From contig NZ_JONU01000007.1 in NCBI RefSeq assembly GCF_000711985.1, positions 62,001 through 126,000 on the forward strand: 64,000 nucleotides of DNA, read 5' to 3'. The stretch is from Rheinheimera texasensis DSM 17496. Its GTDB lineage: Bacteria > Pseudomonadota > Gammaproteobacteria > Enterobacterales > Alteromonadaceae. The translations under genes were made by a program, and so were the position numbers. Below are positions 9,455 to 17,876 of the stretch, piece after piece; position 1 is the stretch's first letter, and every line of letters begins with the position of its first letter. The notes beneath the pieces are model-generated. The model saw only the letters and a list, made by a program, of their open reading frames with translations, searched no databases and was not told where the DNA came from.

Positions 9455-9736
9455 GTGGATTTTATGGCGATGGTCAGCGCGATGTCGGCTGACACCTATC
9501 AAAAGCTGCTGGACGCAGTAGCGACTAGCCGTTGGGCAGACGGTACGCCTTTAACGTCGCAGCAGCAGGAGCAAAGCATGCAGCTGGTGATGGCTTATCA
9601 GGCGCGCGTGCTGAAGTCAGCAGAGCCTTTTACTGTCGGCGCCGATGGCCAGATGGTGATCAAATCAAAAACGGAAATGAAAGCACAATTCAGTGCTGAG
9701 CAGTCAATCGCAAGGTTTGCACACGATGATCTTTAA
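9455..9736 (+). CDS. yeaC: DUF1315 protein YeaC
   Basis: 93 residues with a GTG start preceded by AGAGGA at 9443-9448. The motif layout fits YeaC/DUF1315: MSADTYQKLLDAV, then WADGTPLTSQQ, LVMAYQAR and a final IKSKTEMKAQF. Function unknown in all species. The stop overlaps the start of the downstream DUF349 gene (ATG at 9726, 11 bases before the end), so translation is probably coupled. In E. coli yeaC also lies near msrB, gapA and ansA, which supports orthology. Confidence 0.87.
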   Translation: MDFMAMVSAMSADTYQKLLDAVATSRWADGTPLTSQQQEQSMQLVMAYQARVLKSAEPFTVGADGQMVIKSKTEMKAQFSAEQSIARFAHDDL

Positions 9737-12440
9737 GCGCTGGTTTAAGCCAAAATGGCAACACGAAAATCCTTCTGTCCGACAAGCTGCGATAGCGCAG
9801 CTCGACCAACAAACACCGCAGCAAAAAGAGATCCTGCACGAGCTGGCATTTAACGATGGCACTGAGGCGGTGCGCCGGGCAGCGCTGGAACGCCTGAACG
9901 AGTTTTCATTATGGTGGCAGGCCAGTAAACATGAGCCGGCTGAACGCCTACGCCAGTTTGCCGAGCAGCAACTGGTGCAGATGTTGTTGGATAACCGGGT
10001 TTCTGCACAATTAAAACAACAATTTATCGCTGAATGTCACCGCAGTAGTGTGTTGGAAAAGCTGGCGGTGCATGAAACTGATGCCGCATTAAAACTGCTG
10101 TTGTTGCAGCGCCTGCAACGCCAGGATTTGTACTTAGCCGCGCTGTCCGATGCAGTGTTGTCTTTTGAGCAAAAGCAGCAATTAGTCGGATTAATTAGCG
10201 ACGATAAAGCGCTGGAAAAAGCCAGCCGGCACTGCGAGCCTGAATTACAGACGGTACTACAGGCCGAACTCGCCAACCGGCTGGAGCAAAAACAGAAGCC
10301 GGAGCGGCTGCGAAAACAGCTGGTGCTGTTACTGGCTCGTCTCAATGCTGTGCGGGAGAAAACCGATATCGCGGTGGCGCAGCAACAATGGCAGGAACTG
10401 CAGCAGCAGTGGCAACAGCTGGAGCCTGAACTCAGTGTATTGCCATCTGAAGAAGCGAGCGAATGCGTTAGCAAATATCAGCGGATTGTACAGCTGACCG
10501 AGACGATGTTTGCGCCAAAACTGGCGGCTTTGGCAGCAGAGCAGGCGAGACAACTGCAGCAACAGCAACAGCAAAAGCTGTTGCAACAATTTAGTCTGCA
10601 ATTGCAGGTGCTGCAGCGCGATTTAGGTCAGTTGCTGGCGTCCGGCGACCTGGAGTCGGCCAGTGGCCTGCAACAGGCGCTAGATACGCTGCAGGCGCAA
10701 ATCCGTACTGAACAGCTGGATGGTCAGACGCAGCGTCAACTGGAACAAAATATTTCGCAGTTGCAACAGCAACTGGATCAAATCCCGCAGCTGGCCGAGT
10801 CATTAGCCCTCGCGGCGCGTTTGTTAGCAGAACTTTCCGCGCAGCCATTGCCGCAAGCGGATCAGGTCGAACAGGCATATCAGGGCTTTAAGGTCTGGCA
10901 AAAAAACTGGCAGCAGGTCAGTCGTAGCGCCGGTGCTTTACTGCCGGCGCAATTCTCCGATAGTTACACCGCGCTTGCCACACAATGGCGGGAACATTGT
11001 GAGCCCTTATTAGCCCAACAACAAAAACAGCTACGTCAGCTGCGTAGCAAAGTCGCGGAGTTTAAGCGTCTGCACGGCGAAGGTCGCTTTAAAGTGTTGT
11101 TTGGCTTATGGAAAGGTATTCAACAGGATCTGGTGCAGCTGAATGCGGCGCAACAGGCGCAGCTTGAAAAAGAAGTGCAGCTTTGTGCTGAACTCATTGC
11201 GGAACTGACAGACTTACAAGCCTATATCGCGACGCCCCGTAAACAGGCATTGATTGCGGAGCTGCAGGCGCTCATTGCTGATGAGACGATTTCTATCAGT
11301 GCCAGAGCCAATCAGATTAAACAAGCGCGGGCGCAGTGGAACACTTTAGGGCGTGCCGATGCTGATCTGGATGAAGCGCTGAATCAGCAGTTTAATCAAT
11401 TGTCTGAGCAGGCGTTTGCACCGTGCCGGGAATTTTATGCTGAACAAGATCAGCAAAGAGCTCAGGCAGCTATTAGTCGCCAGCTTGTCATCGATACCCT
11501 ATTAGCAGCACAGACCAATCCGCCGCAAGGCCGGGCTTTAGATACCCTGCTGCAACAGCAACAACAAGCCTGGCAACAAGCCGGCCCTGTGGGTCGCGAA
11601 CAATTTGGCGCTTTACAACAGGCTTATAAAGAGGCGTTGGCGCCGCTGAAACAGTTGCAACAACAGGCCTATCAGCAAGCCGCCACAGCAAAACAACAGT
11701 TGATTGCCCAGGCGACTGCGTTCGCCACCGAGGGCCTTGGCTCTCAGGTTGAGCAGGTGAAACAGTTACAACAGCATTGGAAGCAAATTGGTTTTGCCGG
11801 TAGCAAGCTGGACCAGCAGTTGTGGACCGAATTCCGCAGCGCCTGTGATGCATTTTTTGCCCGTCGTCAGCAGCAGCGCGATGCGGAATCGGCGCAGCTT
11901 GACGCCTGGCGGCAAGATATCACTGCGTTGTTGGCAGAAGTCAGTGCAGTGCCATTTGCCCAGTTAACAGAAGCGCAGTTGCGTGTGCAACTGCAGCAAC
12001 TCAACGAGGTGGACACCGGCGACGACAAAGATTTACGCCAGCAGCAGCAGCAGTTACGGCAGCAAATCAGTGAGCAGCTTATTGCGGTGCAGAAGCAGGC
12101 AGAGCAGGGGCAATTCCTGCAGTTGTTCAGTGCACTGGAAAACCCGCAGGTACAGCCGACAGAACTGCCAGCCTTGTATCGTCTGGTGTTTAATCAGCAG
12201 CAGGAAACTATGAGTCGTGCAGATCTGACACTGGCGCTGGAATGGGCTGCAGGCGTGCCATCGCCGGCAGTGTTGACGGCTGATCGGCAACGGGTACAGA
12301 TGCAGTTACTCAGTGACAAACATAACAGCGGCGATAACATCAGCCAGAATGAGCTACTTGGTCGCTGGCTACAGCATGGTCCTGTGCAGGCCGGTGAAGC
12401 GGAATTACTGGCGCGGGTACGGGCTTTATACCTGTCCTGA
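9726..12440 (+). CDS. Large glutamine-rich DUF349 repeat protein
   Basis: 904 residues, no signal or membrane segment. Begins MIFKRWFKPKWQ; the next ~100 residues resemble HEAT-like repeats (VRQAAIAQL, VRRAALERL). From about residue 330 to 760 there are repeated DUF349-like blocks with a W-x-G pattern (RAQWNTLGRADADLDEAL; LQQHWKQIGFAGSKLDQQLW followed by FRSACDAFFARR). The chain is extremely rich in Gln and Leu and should be largely alpha-helical coiled coil. Role unknown. ATG 9726 is chosen over an ORF extension at 9693 because it overlaps the yeaC stop in a typical coupled arrangement and starts with a conserved KRWFKP-like block. Confidence 0.85.
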   Translation: MIFKRWFKPKWQHENPSVRQAAIAQLDQQTPQQKEILHELAFNDGTEAVRRAALERLNEFSLWWQASKHEPAERLRQFAEQQLVQMLLDNRVSAQLKQQFIAECHRSSVLEKLAVHETDAALKLLLLQRLQRQDLYLAALSDAVLSFEQKQQLVGLISDDKALEKASRHCEPELQTVLQAELANRLEQKQKPERLRKQLVLLLARLNAVREKTDIAVAQQQWQELQQQWQQLEPELSVLPSEEASECVSKYQRIVQLTETMFAPKLAALAAEQARQLQQQQQQKLLQQFSLQLQVLQRDLGQLLASGDLESASGLQQALDTLQAQIRTEQLDGQTQRQLEQNISQLQQQLDQIPQLAESLALAARLLAELSAQPLPQADQVEQAYQGFKVWQKNWQQVSRSAGALLPAQFSDSYTALATQWREHCEPLLAQQQKQLRQLRSKVAEFKRLHGEGRFKVLFGLWKGIQQDLVQLNAAQQAQLEKEVQLCAELIAELTDLQAYIATPRKQALIAELQALIADETISISARANQIKQARAQWNTLGRADADLDEALNQQFNQLSEQAFAPCREFYAEQDQQRAQAAISRQLVIDTLLAAQTNPPQGRALDTLLQQQQQAWQQAGPVGREQFGALQQAYKEALAPLKQLQQQAYQQAATAKQQLIAQATAFATEGLGSQVEQVKQLQQHWKQIGFAGSKLDQQLWTEFRSACDAFFARRQQQRDAESAQLDAWRQDITALLAEVSAVPFAQLTEAQLRVQLQQLNEVDTGDDKDLRQQQQQLRQQISEQLIAVQKQAEQGQFLQLFSALENPQVQPTELPALYRLVFNQQQETMSRADLTLALEWAAGVPSPAVLTADRQRVQMQLLSDKHNSGDNISQNELLGRWLQHGPVQAGEAELLARVRALYLS

Positions 12441-12456
12441 CAGCTGTTGAGCGAAA

Positions 12457-12486
12457 TAAAAAAACCACCTGACGGTGGTTTTTTAT
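12457..12486 (+). terminator. Terminator 1 after DUF349 operon
   Basis: AAAACCACC / GGTGGTTTT stem (12461-12469, 12474-12482), loop TGAC, T-rich tail. Confidence 0.85.
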
Positions 12487-12535
12487 TCGCTGCCATCCAT
12501 GGCGCTCTCCTTTCAGGCCAACGCTTTGCGTCGTT

Positions 12536-12560
12536 AAAAACCACTCCCGGTGGTTTTTTT
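12536..12560. terminator. Terminator 2, shared with ansA
   Basis: AAAAACCAC / GTGGTTTTT stem (12536-12544, 12550-12558), loop TCCCG. It is near-identical in design to the hairpin 75 bases upstream and works on both strands, so it can end ansA as well. Confidence 0.85.
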
Positions 12561-12583
12561 ATGACTGAAATCTGGCAGCAAGA

Positions 12584-13606
12584 TTATACCGTCAGCTCAC
12601 CGCGTAAATTCAGCTGCATCTGGCGGCGGACTTCGTCTGCCGACAGCGGCTGGCTAAGCAGATAATGTAGTTTGGTCAGTGCGGCTTCCAGCGTCATATC
12701 AAAACCGCTGCTGACGCCGCTGCGTTGCAGCGCATTGCCGGTGGCGTAACCGCCCATATTCACTTTGCCTTTGAAACACTGGGTGCAATTGACAATCACA
12801 GTGCCGCGTTCAGCGGCTTGTTGCAGAACCTCAAGCAACTGGGGTTGCTGCGGCGCATTGCCGACACCATAGGATTTGATAATCAAAGCCCGCACCGGTG
12901 CTGCGGCCATATTGGCAATCACATCGGTGCTGATACCAGGATACAAAGTCACGACGCTAATCGGTTGTGGCGTAATTTCAGCTACTTTCAGGCTCTGCTT
13001 GACTGTGCCCTGAAACAACGCGCCGGCTTTGACTTCGATATGAATACCGGCCTGCAGCAGCGCAGGAAAATTCGGCGAGGCGAATGCGTTAAAGCCGTCG
13101 GCATCGGCTTTGGTGGCGCGGTTACCGCGAAACAGCTGGTTGTTAAAATACAGGCAAACTTCGGCGATTGGGTAATTGGCAGCCAGATACAACGAATTCA
13201 GCAGGTTGACCTGGCCGTCTGAGCGCAGCTGCGCAAGTGGGATTTGCGAGCCCGTGATGATGACGGGTTTGGTTAAATCTTCGAGCATAAAGGACAAGGC
13301 CGATGCGGTATACGCCATAGTGTCGGTGCCATGTAACACTACAAAACCATCATAATCGGCATAATGCTGCTGAATGTCATGGGCGATACTCAGCCAGTGC
13401 GCCGGCGTCATGTCTGAGGAATCAATCACCGGGTGATATTCGTGGATATCAAACTCCGGCATTTCCGCGCGGTAGAACTCCGGCATCTTGCGGACTGTGT
13501 CGCTGAGAAAACCCGGTACCGGTACAAAACCATTGGCTGAGTGTTGCATACCAATAGTACCGCCGGTGTAGGCGACGTAAATGCGTTTTTTCTTGCTGTT
13601 ATTCAT
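12584..13606 (-). CDS. ansA: Type I (cytoplasmic) L-asparaginase
   Basis: 340 residues, the length of E. coli AnsA. Hydrolyses asparagine to aspartate and ammonia. The first catalytic Thr is in YVAYTGGTIGMQ (about residue 15). The second site is in VVLHGTDTMAYTASALSF (about residue 95), where Thr and Asp of HGTDTM serve the acyl transfer. No signal peptide, which fits the type I cytosolic enzyme. Convergent with the DUF349 operon. In E. coli ansA lies close to yeaC and msrB, so the context supports this call over a type II enzyme. Confidence 0.95.
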   Translation of the reverse strand: MNNSKKKRIYVAYTGGTIGMQHSANGFVPVPGFLSDTVRKMPEFYRAEMPEFDIHEYHPVIDSSDMTPAHWLSIAHDIQQHYADYDGFVVLHGTDTMAYTASALSFMLEDLTKPVIITGSQIPLAQLRSDGQVNLLNSLYLAANYPIAEVCLYFNNQLFRGNRATKADADGFNAFASPNFPALLQAGIHIEVKAGALFQGTVKQSLKVAEITPQPISVVTLYPGISTDVIANMAAAPVRALIIKSYGVGNAPQQPQLLEVLQQAAERGTVIVNCTQCFKGKVNMGGYATGNALQRSGVSSGFDMTLEAALTKLHYLLSQPLSADEVRRQMQLNLRGELTV

Positions 13607-13745
13607 GGCAGGGTCTTTTGTTGATTTTTATCTATTGTACGCAAGCGCAGCCTCACTGTCAGGGTGGACCAGTAGTGACCAGCGTCAAAAATACCGCCGG
13701 TTGGACAAAAGCTGAGCAAACGCGCTGATGTAGCTAAAAAAGAAC

Positions 13746-13774
13746 TTTACAAGGCCGCAGTGGCTCCTTATTAT
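13746..13774 (+). promoter_or_regulatory. Sigma-70 promoter of tRNA-Ser
   Basis: TTTACA (13746-13751), 17-base spacer, TATTAT (13769-13774). The expected start point is only a few bases before the mature tRNA 5' end at 13787. Confidence 0.75.
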
Positions 13775-13786
13775 GCCGCCTATCGC

Positions 13787-13877
13787 GGAGAGATGGCAGA
13801 GTGGTTTAATGCACCGGTCTTGAAAACCGGCGAGGGTTAGTAGCCCTTCAAGAGTTCGAATCTCTTTCTCTCCGCCA
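13787..13877 (+). tRNA. tRNA-Ser (UGA anticodon)
   Basis: 91 bases including an encoded CCA. Acceptor GGAGAGA pairs with TCTCTCC, discriminator G. The anticodon loop CTTGAAA gives TGA. A long variable arm (GAGGGTTAGTAGCCCTTC region) is typical of class II tRNA-Ser, and GTTCGAATC is the T loop. Single gene with its own promoter and terminator. Confidence 0.97.
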
Positions 13878-13884
13878 CTAAATC

Positions 13885-13907
13885 AACCACCTTTCGGTGG
13901 TTTTTTT
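13885..13907 (+). terminator. Terminator of tRNA-Ser
   Basis: ACCACC / GGTGGT stem (13886-13891, 13896-13901), loop TTTC, then a T run. It begins 8 bases after the CCA end. Confidence 0.9.
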
Positions 13908-14067
13908 ATGCCTGCCGTTCACGAAAATATATTATCTTTCTGATTCTATTCATTTTAATAAATCATGGTTCGCCGCTTTTTTTTGCCATAGCAAAATCAA
14001 ATTCACTCGGCTATGCTAACGCAGTTTAAGCTGTTTCTTACTATTTTAGGATAATGAGGCGTCGCAA

Positions 14068-14721
14068 TTGATTAACGTTCTGATAGTGGATGATCATGAA
14101 TTGGTCCGGACTGGGATCAGCAGGATTTTGCAGGAAGAACGAGGGATCCGTGTAGTTGCCGATTTAAGCTCAGGCGAAGCCGCGGTGCAATATTGCCGCA
14201 ATGAAGCAGCAGGGCAGTTGCCACCAGACGTGGTACTGATGGACATGAATATGCCCGGCATTGGCGGCATGAACGCCACCAAACGTATTTTGCATTATTG
14301 CCCGGATATTCGCGTGCTGGCCTTGTCGGTATCGTGCGAAGAGCCGGTGCCGACTAAGGTGATGCAGATGGGCGCTTCGGGTTTTATCTCCAAAAATGCC
14401 GCACCTTCCGAAATGATCACTGCGATTAAACGGGTCGCTGATGGCCATCGTTATATTTCTGACGAAGTGGCGCAGAAAATGGCGTTCAGTAAAATCCAGT
14501 CCAACAGCAATAACCCCTTTGATGAACTGTCTGACCGTGAAATGCAGATCATGCTGATGATCACCCAGGGTGAGAAGGTCAATGATATTGCCGACAAGCT
14601 GAATGTCAGCGCCAAAACCGTCAATTCCTACCGTTATCGCATGTTTGAAAAGCTGGCGATCAGTGGTGATGTTGAATTAACTCATCTCGCTATTCGCCAT
14701 GGCATGATCAATATTGCCTGA
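14068..14721 (+). CDS. uvrY: Response regulator UvrY/GacA
   Basis: 217 residues. NarL/FixJ-type regulator of the BarA-UvrY (GacS-GacA) system that switches on Csr-antagonist small RNAs. The receiver domain has the acidic pair in VDDHE, the phospho-acceptor Asp in VVLMDMNMPG (about residue 58), and Lys in ISKNAAP. The LuxR-type HTH is SDREMQIMLMITQGEKVNDIADKLNVSAKTVNSYR. The start is a TTG (14068) giving MINVLIVDDHE, which aligns exactly with the family N-terminus. No ATG or GTG fits, so a rare start codon is real and probably limits translation. uvrC follows after 30 bases, the classic arrangement. Confidence 0.96.
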   Translation: MINVLIVDDHELVRTGISRILQEERGIRVVADLSSGEAAVQYCRNEAAGQLPPDVVLMDMNMPGIGGMNATKRILHYCPDIRVLALSVSCEEPVPTKVMQMGASGFISKNAAPSEMITAIKRVADGHRYISDEVAQKMAFSKIQSNSNNPFDELSDREMQIMLMITQGEKVNDIADKLNVSAKTVNSYRYRMFEKLAISGDVELTHLAIRHGMINIA

Positions 14722-14751
14722 TCCCCATTTTCCCTGGATTGCGAGACGCTG

Positions 14752-16572
14752 ATGCCGCCGTTTGACAGCAGTGCTTTTTTAAAAACTGTGCCGGGTGCGC
14801 CCGGCGTGTACCGCATGTATGGTGACAAATCTCAGGTCATCTACGTCGGTAAAGCCAAAGATCTAAAAAAACGCCTGGCCAGTTATTTCCGCAGTAATGT
14901 CGACAGCATTAAAACCCGCGCGTTGGTGGCAAACATTGCTTTTGTTGAGTTCACCGTCACCAACAGCGAAACCGAAGCGCTGATCCTGGAAAACAACCTG
15001 ATCAAGCAATACATGCCTAAATACAACGTATTGCTGCGCGACGACAAATCATTTCCTTATATTCTGCTGACTGATCATAAACATCCGCGCATTACAGCGC
15101 ACCGCGGACCGAAAAAAGTGCCTGGCCAGTATTTTGGCCCTTATCCTAGTGCTGGTGCAGTCTGGGAAAGCCTGAAACTATTACAGAAGGTCATTCCGGT
15201 GCGCCAGTGTGAAGACGGTTTTTATCGCGCCCGCACCCGGCCTTGTCTGCAATATCAGTTGAAGCTGTGTTCGGCACCTTGTGTTGGTAAAATTTCTGAT
15301 GAGGCTTATGCCGCGCAGGTGCGCTTGACCCGGTTGTTTCTGCAGGGCAAAAATCAGCAGGTCATCGACGACCTGGTGCAGCAAATGGAGGCCGCCAGCA
15401 ATCAGCTTGATTTTGAGCTGGCTGCGCAGCTGCGTGACCAGATCATCGCGCTGCGTAAAGTGCAGGAACAGCAGGCGGTCAGCGGTGACCATGAAGAAAT
15501 GGACATTCTTGGCTTTTGTTATCTGCATGGCGTGGCGGCTGTGCATGTGTTGTATGTACGCGACCAGAAAATCCTCGGCACTAAGACCTATTTCCCGAAA
15601 CTGCCGCAACAAACTGATGCTGAAGAAATATTTCCGGCGTTTTTACTGCAGTTTTATTTAAACAACATGGGTGGTCAGCAAATTCCGCGTGAAATTGTCA
15701 TTGGCGAGACGCTGGAAGATGCCGACAGCATTGCCGAAGCCATCAGTGCTGCCGCCGGCCGCAAGGTCGTGTTAAACGCGGCAAAACGTGGCGAAAAAGC
15801 GCGTTATCTCGATTTAGCCAATAAAAATGCCCGCACCGCCTGCGATACCAAAGTCAGTCAGGCTGCGCACATGGCTGCGCGTTATCGGGCGCTGAAGCAG
15901 GTGTTAAAACTTGAGCTGCTGCAGCGGATGGAGTGTTTTGATATCAGTCATACCATGGGCAATCAGACCATGGCATCTTGTGTGGTATTCAACGACAAAG
16001 GACCGGATAAAGCCGAATACCGGCGTTTTCACGTTGAAGGCGTCACGCCGGGCGATGATTATGCAGCGATGCGTTTTGCGTTGAAAAAACGCTACGGTAA
16101 GCTTAGTGATGAGGCGAGGGTGCCAGATATTGTCTTGATAGATGGTGGCGCCGGTCAGCTCAGTCAGGCGATTGAATTCTTCACTGACTGGCCCTTGGCG
16201 AAAATGCCGCTGTTACTCGGCGTTGCCAAAGGCACCAGCCGCAAACCTGGTTTGGAAACGCTGTTGATCAACTCAATTCATCACGCGATTAATTTACCCG
16301 CAGATGACCCCGCGCTGCATCTTATCCAGCATATCCGTGATGAGGCGCATCGGTTTGCTATCACCGGACACCGCCAGCAACGTGGTAAAAAGTTCACCCA
16401 AAGCCCGCTGGAAAATATTGCCGGAATAGGTGAGAAACGCCGGCAAGCTTTGTTACAATACCTCGGTGGTTTGCAAGGCGTGCTGAAAGCATCAGTCGCT
16501 GAGCTGGCGACAGTGCCGGGGATCTCCAAAGCGCAGGCTGAGTTGATTTATCAGGCTTGTCATAACAACTAA
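14752..16572 (+). CDS. uvrC: UvrABC excinuclease subunit C
   Basis: 606 residues. Makes the 3' and 5' incisions during nucleotide excision repair. The N-terminal GIY-YIG nuclease is seen as GVYRMYGDKSQVIYVGKAKDL (residues about 18-40). The UVR domain that binds UvrB is QQVIDDLVQQMEAASNQLDFELAAQLRDQI (about 200-235). The RNase H-like half with MECFDISHTMG and VLIDGGAGQ holds catalytic acids. The protein ends in a double HhH domain (IAGIGEKRRQALLQYLGG and VPGISKAQAELIY). Lies between uvrY and pgsA, as in E. coli. Confidence 0.97.
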   Translation: MPPFDSSAFLKTVPGAPGVYRMYGDKSQVIYVGKAKDLKKRLASYFRSNVDSIKTRALVANIAFVEFTVTNSETEALILENNLIKQYMPKYNVLLRDDKSFPYILLTDHKHPRITAHRGPKKVPGQYFGPYPSAGAVWESLKLLQKVIPVRQCEDGFYRARTRPCLQYQLKLCSAPCVGKISDEAYAAQVRLTRLFLQGKNQQVIDDLVQQMEAASNQLDFELAAQLRDQIIALRKVQEQQAVSGDHEEMDILGFCYLHGVAAVHVLYVRDQKILGTKTYFPKLPQQTDAEEIFPAFLLQFYLNNMGGQQIPREIVIGETLEDADSIAEAISAAAGRKVVLNAAKRGEKARYLDLANKNARTACDTKVSQAAHMAARYRALKQVLKLELLQRMECFDISHTMGNQTMASCVVFNDKGPDKAEYRRFHVEGVTPGDDYAAMRFALKKRYGKLSDEARVPDIVLIDGGAGQLSQAIEFFTDWPLAKMPLLLGVAKGTSRKPGLETLLINSIHHAINLPADDPALHLIQHIRDEAHRFAITGHRQQRGKKFTQSPLENIAGIGEKRRQALLQYLGGLQGVLKASVAELATVPGISKAQAELIYQACHNN

Positions 16573-16599
16573 AAAAATGCCCAGAATTGAGACTTATTG

Positions 16600-17145
16600 A
16601 TGTGGAATGTGCCTAACCTGTTAACTTTGTTCCGGATTTTTTTGATTCCTGTCTTCGTTTTCTGCTTTTATTCAACTCATGAACACGCCCGTTTCCTCGC
16701 TGCTTTTGTATTTTGGCTGGCAGCCATTACCGATGCATTAGACGGTTATCTGGCGCGTAAACTACAGCAATCAACCGCTTTTGGCGCTTTTCTCGACCCG
16801 GTCGCTGATAAAGCGATGGTCGCCGCAGCGCTGGTGCTGATAGCTGTCGATATGCAAACGCTGTGGGTGACGATTCCGGCATTTATTATGATCAGCCGGG
16901 AAATCATTATTTCCGGTCTGCGTGAATGGATGGCTGGTCTTGGCAAAAGCGCGCAGGTTAAAGTGTCTGAAATGGGCAAACTAAAAACCGCTGCCCAGAT
17001 GCTGGCCCTGATTGGTTTAATTTGGCAGCCTGTGCAGTGGATCACGGATTTAGGCATGCTTTTATTGTTTATTGCCACTGTGCTGACCGTCTGGTCTATG
17101 GTGGTTTATTTGCAAGCGGCCTGGAAATATCTGCAACAAAATTAA
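16600..17145 (+). CDS. pgsA: CDP-diacylglycerol-glycerol-3-phosphate 3-phosphatidyltransferase
   Basis: 181 residues. Integral membrane enzyme that makes phosphatidylglycerol-phosphate, the committed step to PG and cardiolipin. The CDP-alcohol phosphotransferase signature D-x2-DG-x2-AR-x8-G-x3-D-x3-D is complete in DALDGYLARK and GAFLDPVADK (about residues 46-75). Several hydrophobic helices follow. ATG 16600 follows an in-frame TTG; MWNVPNLLTLFRI matches the family start. Located 27 bases after uvrC and before the Gly-Cys-Leu tRNAs, as in E. coli. Confidence 0.95.
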   Translation: MWNVPNLLTLFRIFLIPVFVFCFYSTHEHARFLAAFVFWLAAITDALDGYLARKLQQSTAFGAFLDPVADKAMVAAALVLIAVDMQTLWVTIPAFIMISREIIISGLREWMAGLGKSAQVKVSEMGKLKTAAQMLALIGLIWQPVQWITDLGMLLLFIATVLTVWSMVVYLQAAWKYLQQN

Positions 17146-17215
17146 GCGCTTCGCATACAAAAGCTGCAGGTTTGCTAAAAATTGAGCAAACAGTTCAGCA
17201 GTGCCAAGTTTTGAG

Positions 17216-17243
17216 TTGACGGATTTATTAAACCCAGTAGAAT
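17216..17243 (+). promoter_or_regulatory. Sigma-70 promoter of the tRNA operon
   Basis: TTGACG (17216-17221), 16-base spacer, TAGAAT (17238-17243), followed by a GC-containing discriminator. It lies 36 bases before the first tRNA. Confidence 0.75.
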
Positions 17244-17279
17244 GCAGCTCGTGTTAAGGCAAACGCCTTTTCAGATGAA

Positions 17280-17355
17280 GCGGGCATAGCTCAGTTGGTA
17301 GAGCGCTACCTTGCCAAGGTCGAGGTCACGAGTTCGAGTCTCGTTGCCCGCTCCA
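17280..17355 (+). tRNA. tRNA-Gly (GCC), copy 1
   Basis: 76 bases including CCA. Acceptor GCGGGCA pairs with TGCCCGC, discriminator T. The anticodon loop contains TTGCCAA, giving GCC. First of four tRNAs; identical to the copy at 17606. Confidence 0.97.
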
Positions 17356-17378
17356 AATTAATCTGAAAAGTTGTTGAT

Positions 17379-17452
17379 GGCGGGTTGGCAGAGTGGCCAT
17401 GCAGCGGATTGCAAATCCGTCCACCTCGGTTCGACTCCGGGACCCGCCTCCA
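17379..17452 (+). tRNA. tRNA-Cys (GCA)
   Basis: 74 bases including CCA. Acceptor GGCGGGT pairs with ACCCGCC, discriminator T. Anticodon loop ATTGCAAAT gives GCA. Confidence 0.97.
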
Positions 17453-17482
17453 TTTAGCAAGTTAAAACACAAATCGTTGTCT

Positions 17483-17569
17483 GCCCGGGTGGTGAAATCG
17501 GTAGACACAAGGGATTTAAAATCCCTCGCTCGAAAGGGCGTGCCGGTTCAAGTCCGGCCCCGGGCACCA
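17483..17569 (+). tRNA. tRNA-Leu (UAA)
   Basis: 87 bases including CCA. Acceptor GCCCGGG pairs with CCCGGGC, discriminator A. The loop TTTAAAA gives anticodon TAA. The long variable arm fits tRNA-Leu. Confidence 0.97.
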
Positions 17570-17605
17570 CTTACTGTCAACACCATAGCAGTAAGAAACA
17601 AATAT

Positions 17606-17681
17606 GCGGGCATAGCTCAGTTGGTAGAGCGCTACCTTGCCAAGGTCGAGGTCACGAGTTCGAGTCTCGTTGCCCGCTCCA
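17606..17681 (+). tRNA. tRNA-Gly (GCC), copy 2
   Basis: Base-for-base duplicate of 17280-17355, including CCA and a few bases of 3' flank (AAATTA). E. coli has only Gly-Cys-Leu here, so the fourth gene looks like a local duplication. Confidence 0.97.
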
Positions 17682-17685
17682 AATT

Positions 17686-17726
17686 AAAGCAAAAAGGTCT
17701 TTGGAAACAAAGACCTTTTTGCTTTT
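17686..17726 (+). terminator. Strong terminator of tRNA operon
   Basis: An 18-bp perfect stem, AAAGCAAAAAGGTCTTTG (17686-17703) pairing with 17708-17725, capped by a GAAA tetraloop. It begins 4 bases after the last CCA. Confidence 0.85.
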
Positions 17727-17876
17727 GTGGGAAAGCTGTATTTGCTGATTAAAGCGCCAGCTGCTCCCGGCCAAGCTGTCTCACGGAAGCATCTTCAGAT
17801 GCCAGAGAATCGTCCTCCCCATGGAAAGGGCCAGCCTGTTTTGGACGAACTTCAGCTTGTTTGTGGAAACCTCAAT

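Noticed and set aside
12447-12665. 72-codon frame across the two terminators
   Set aside because: Its sequence is mostly the translation of the two hairpins (KKPPDGGF, KTTPGGFF).
17393-17752. 119-codon frame across the tRNA cluster
   Set aside because: It is a reading of the tRNA-Cys, Leu and Gly genes.
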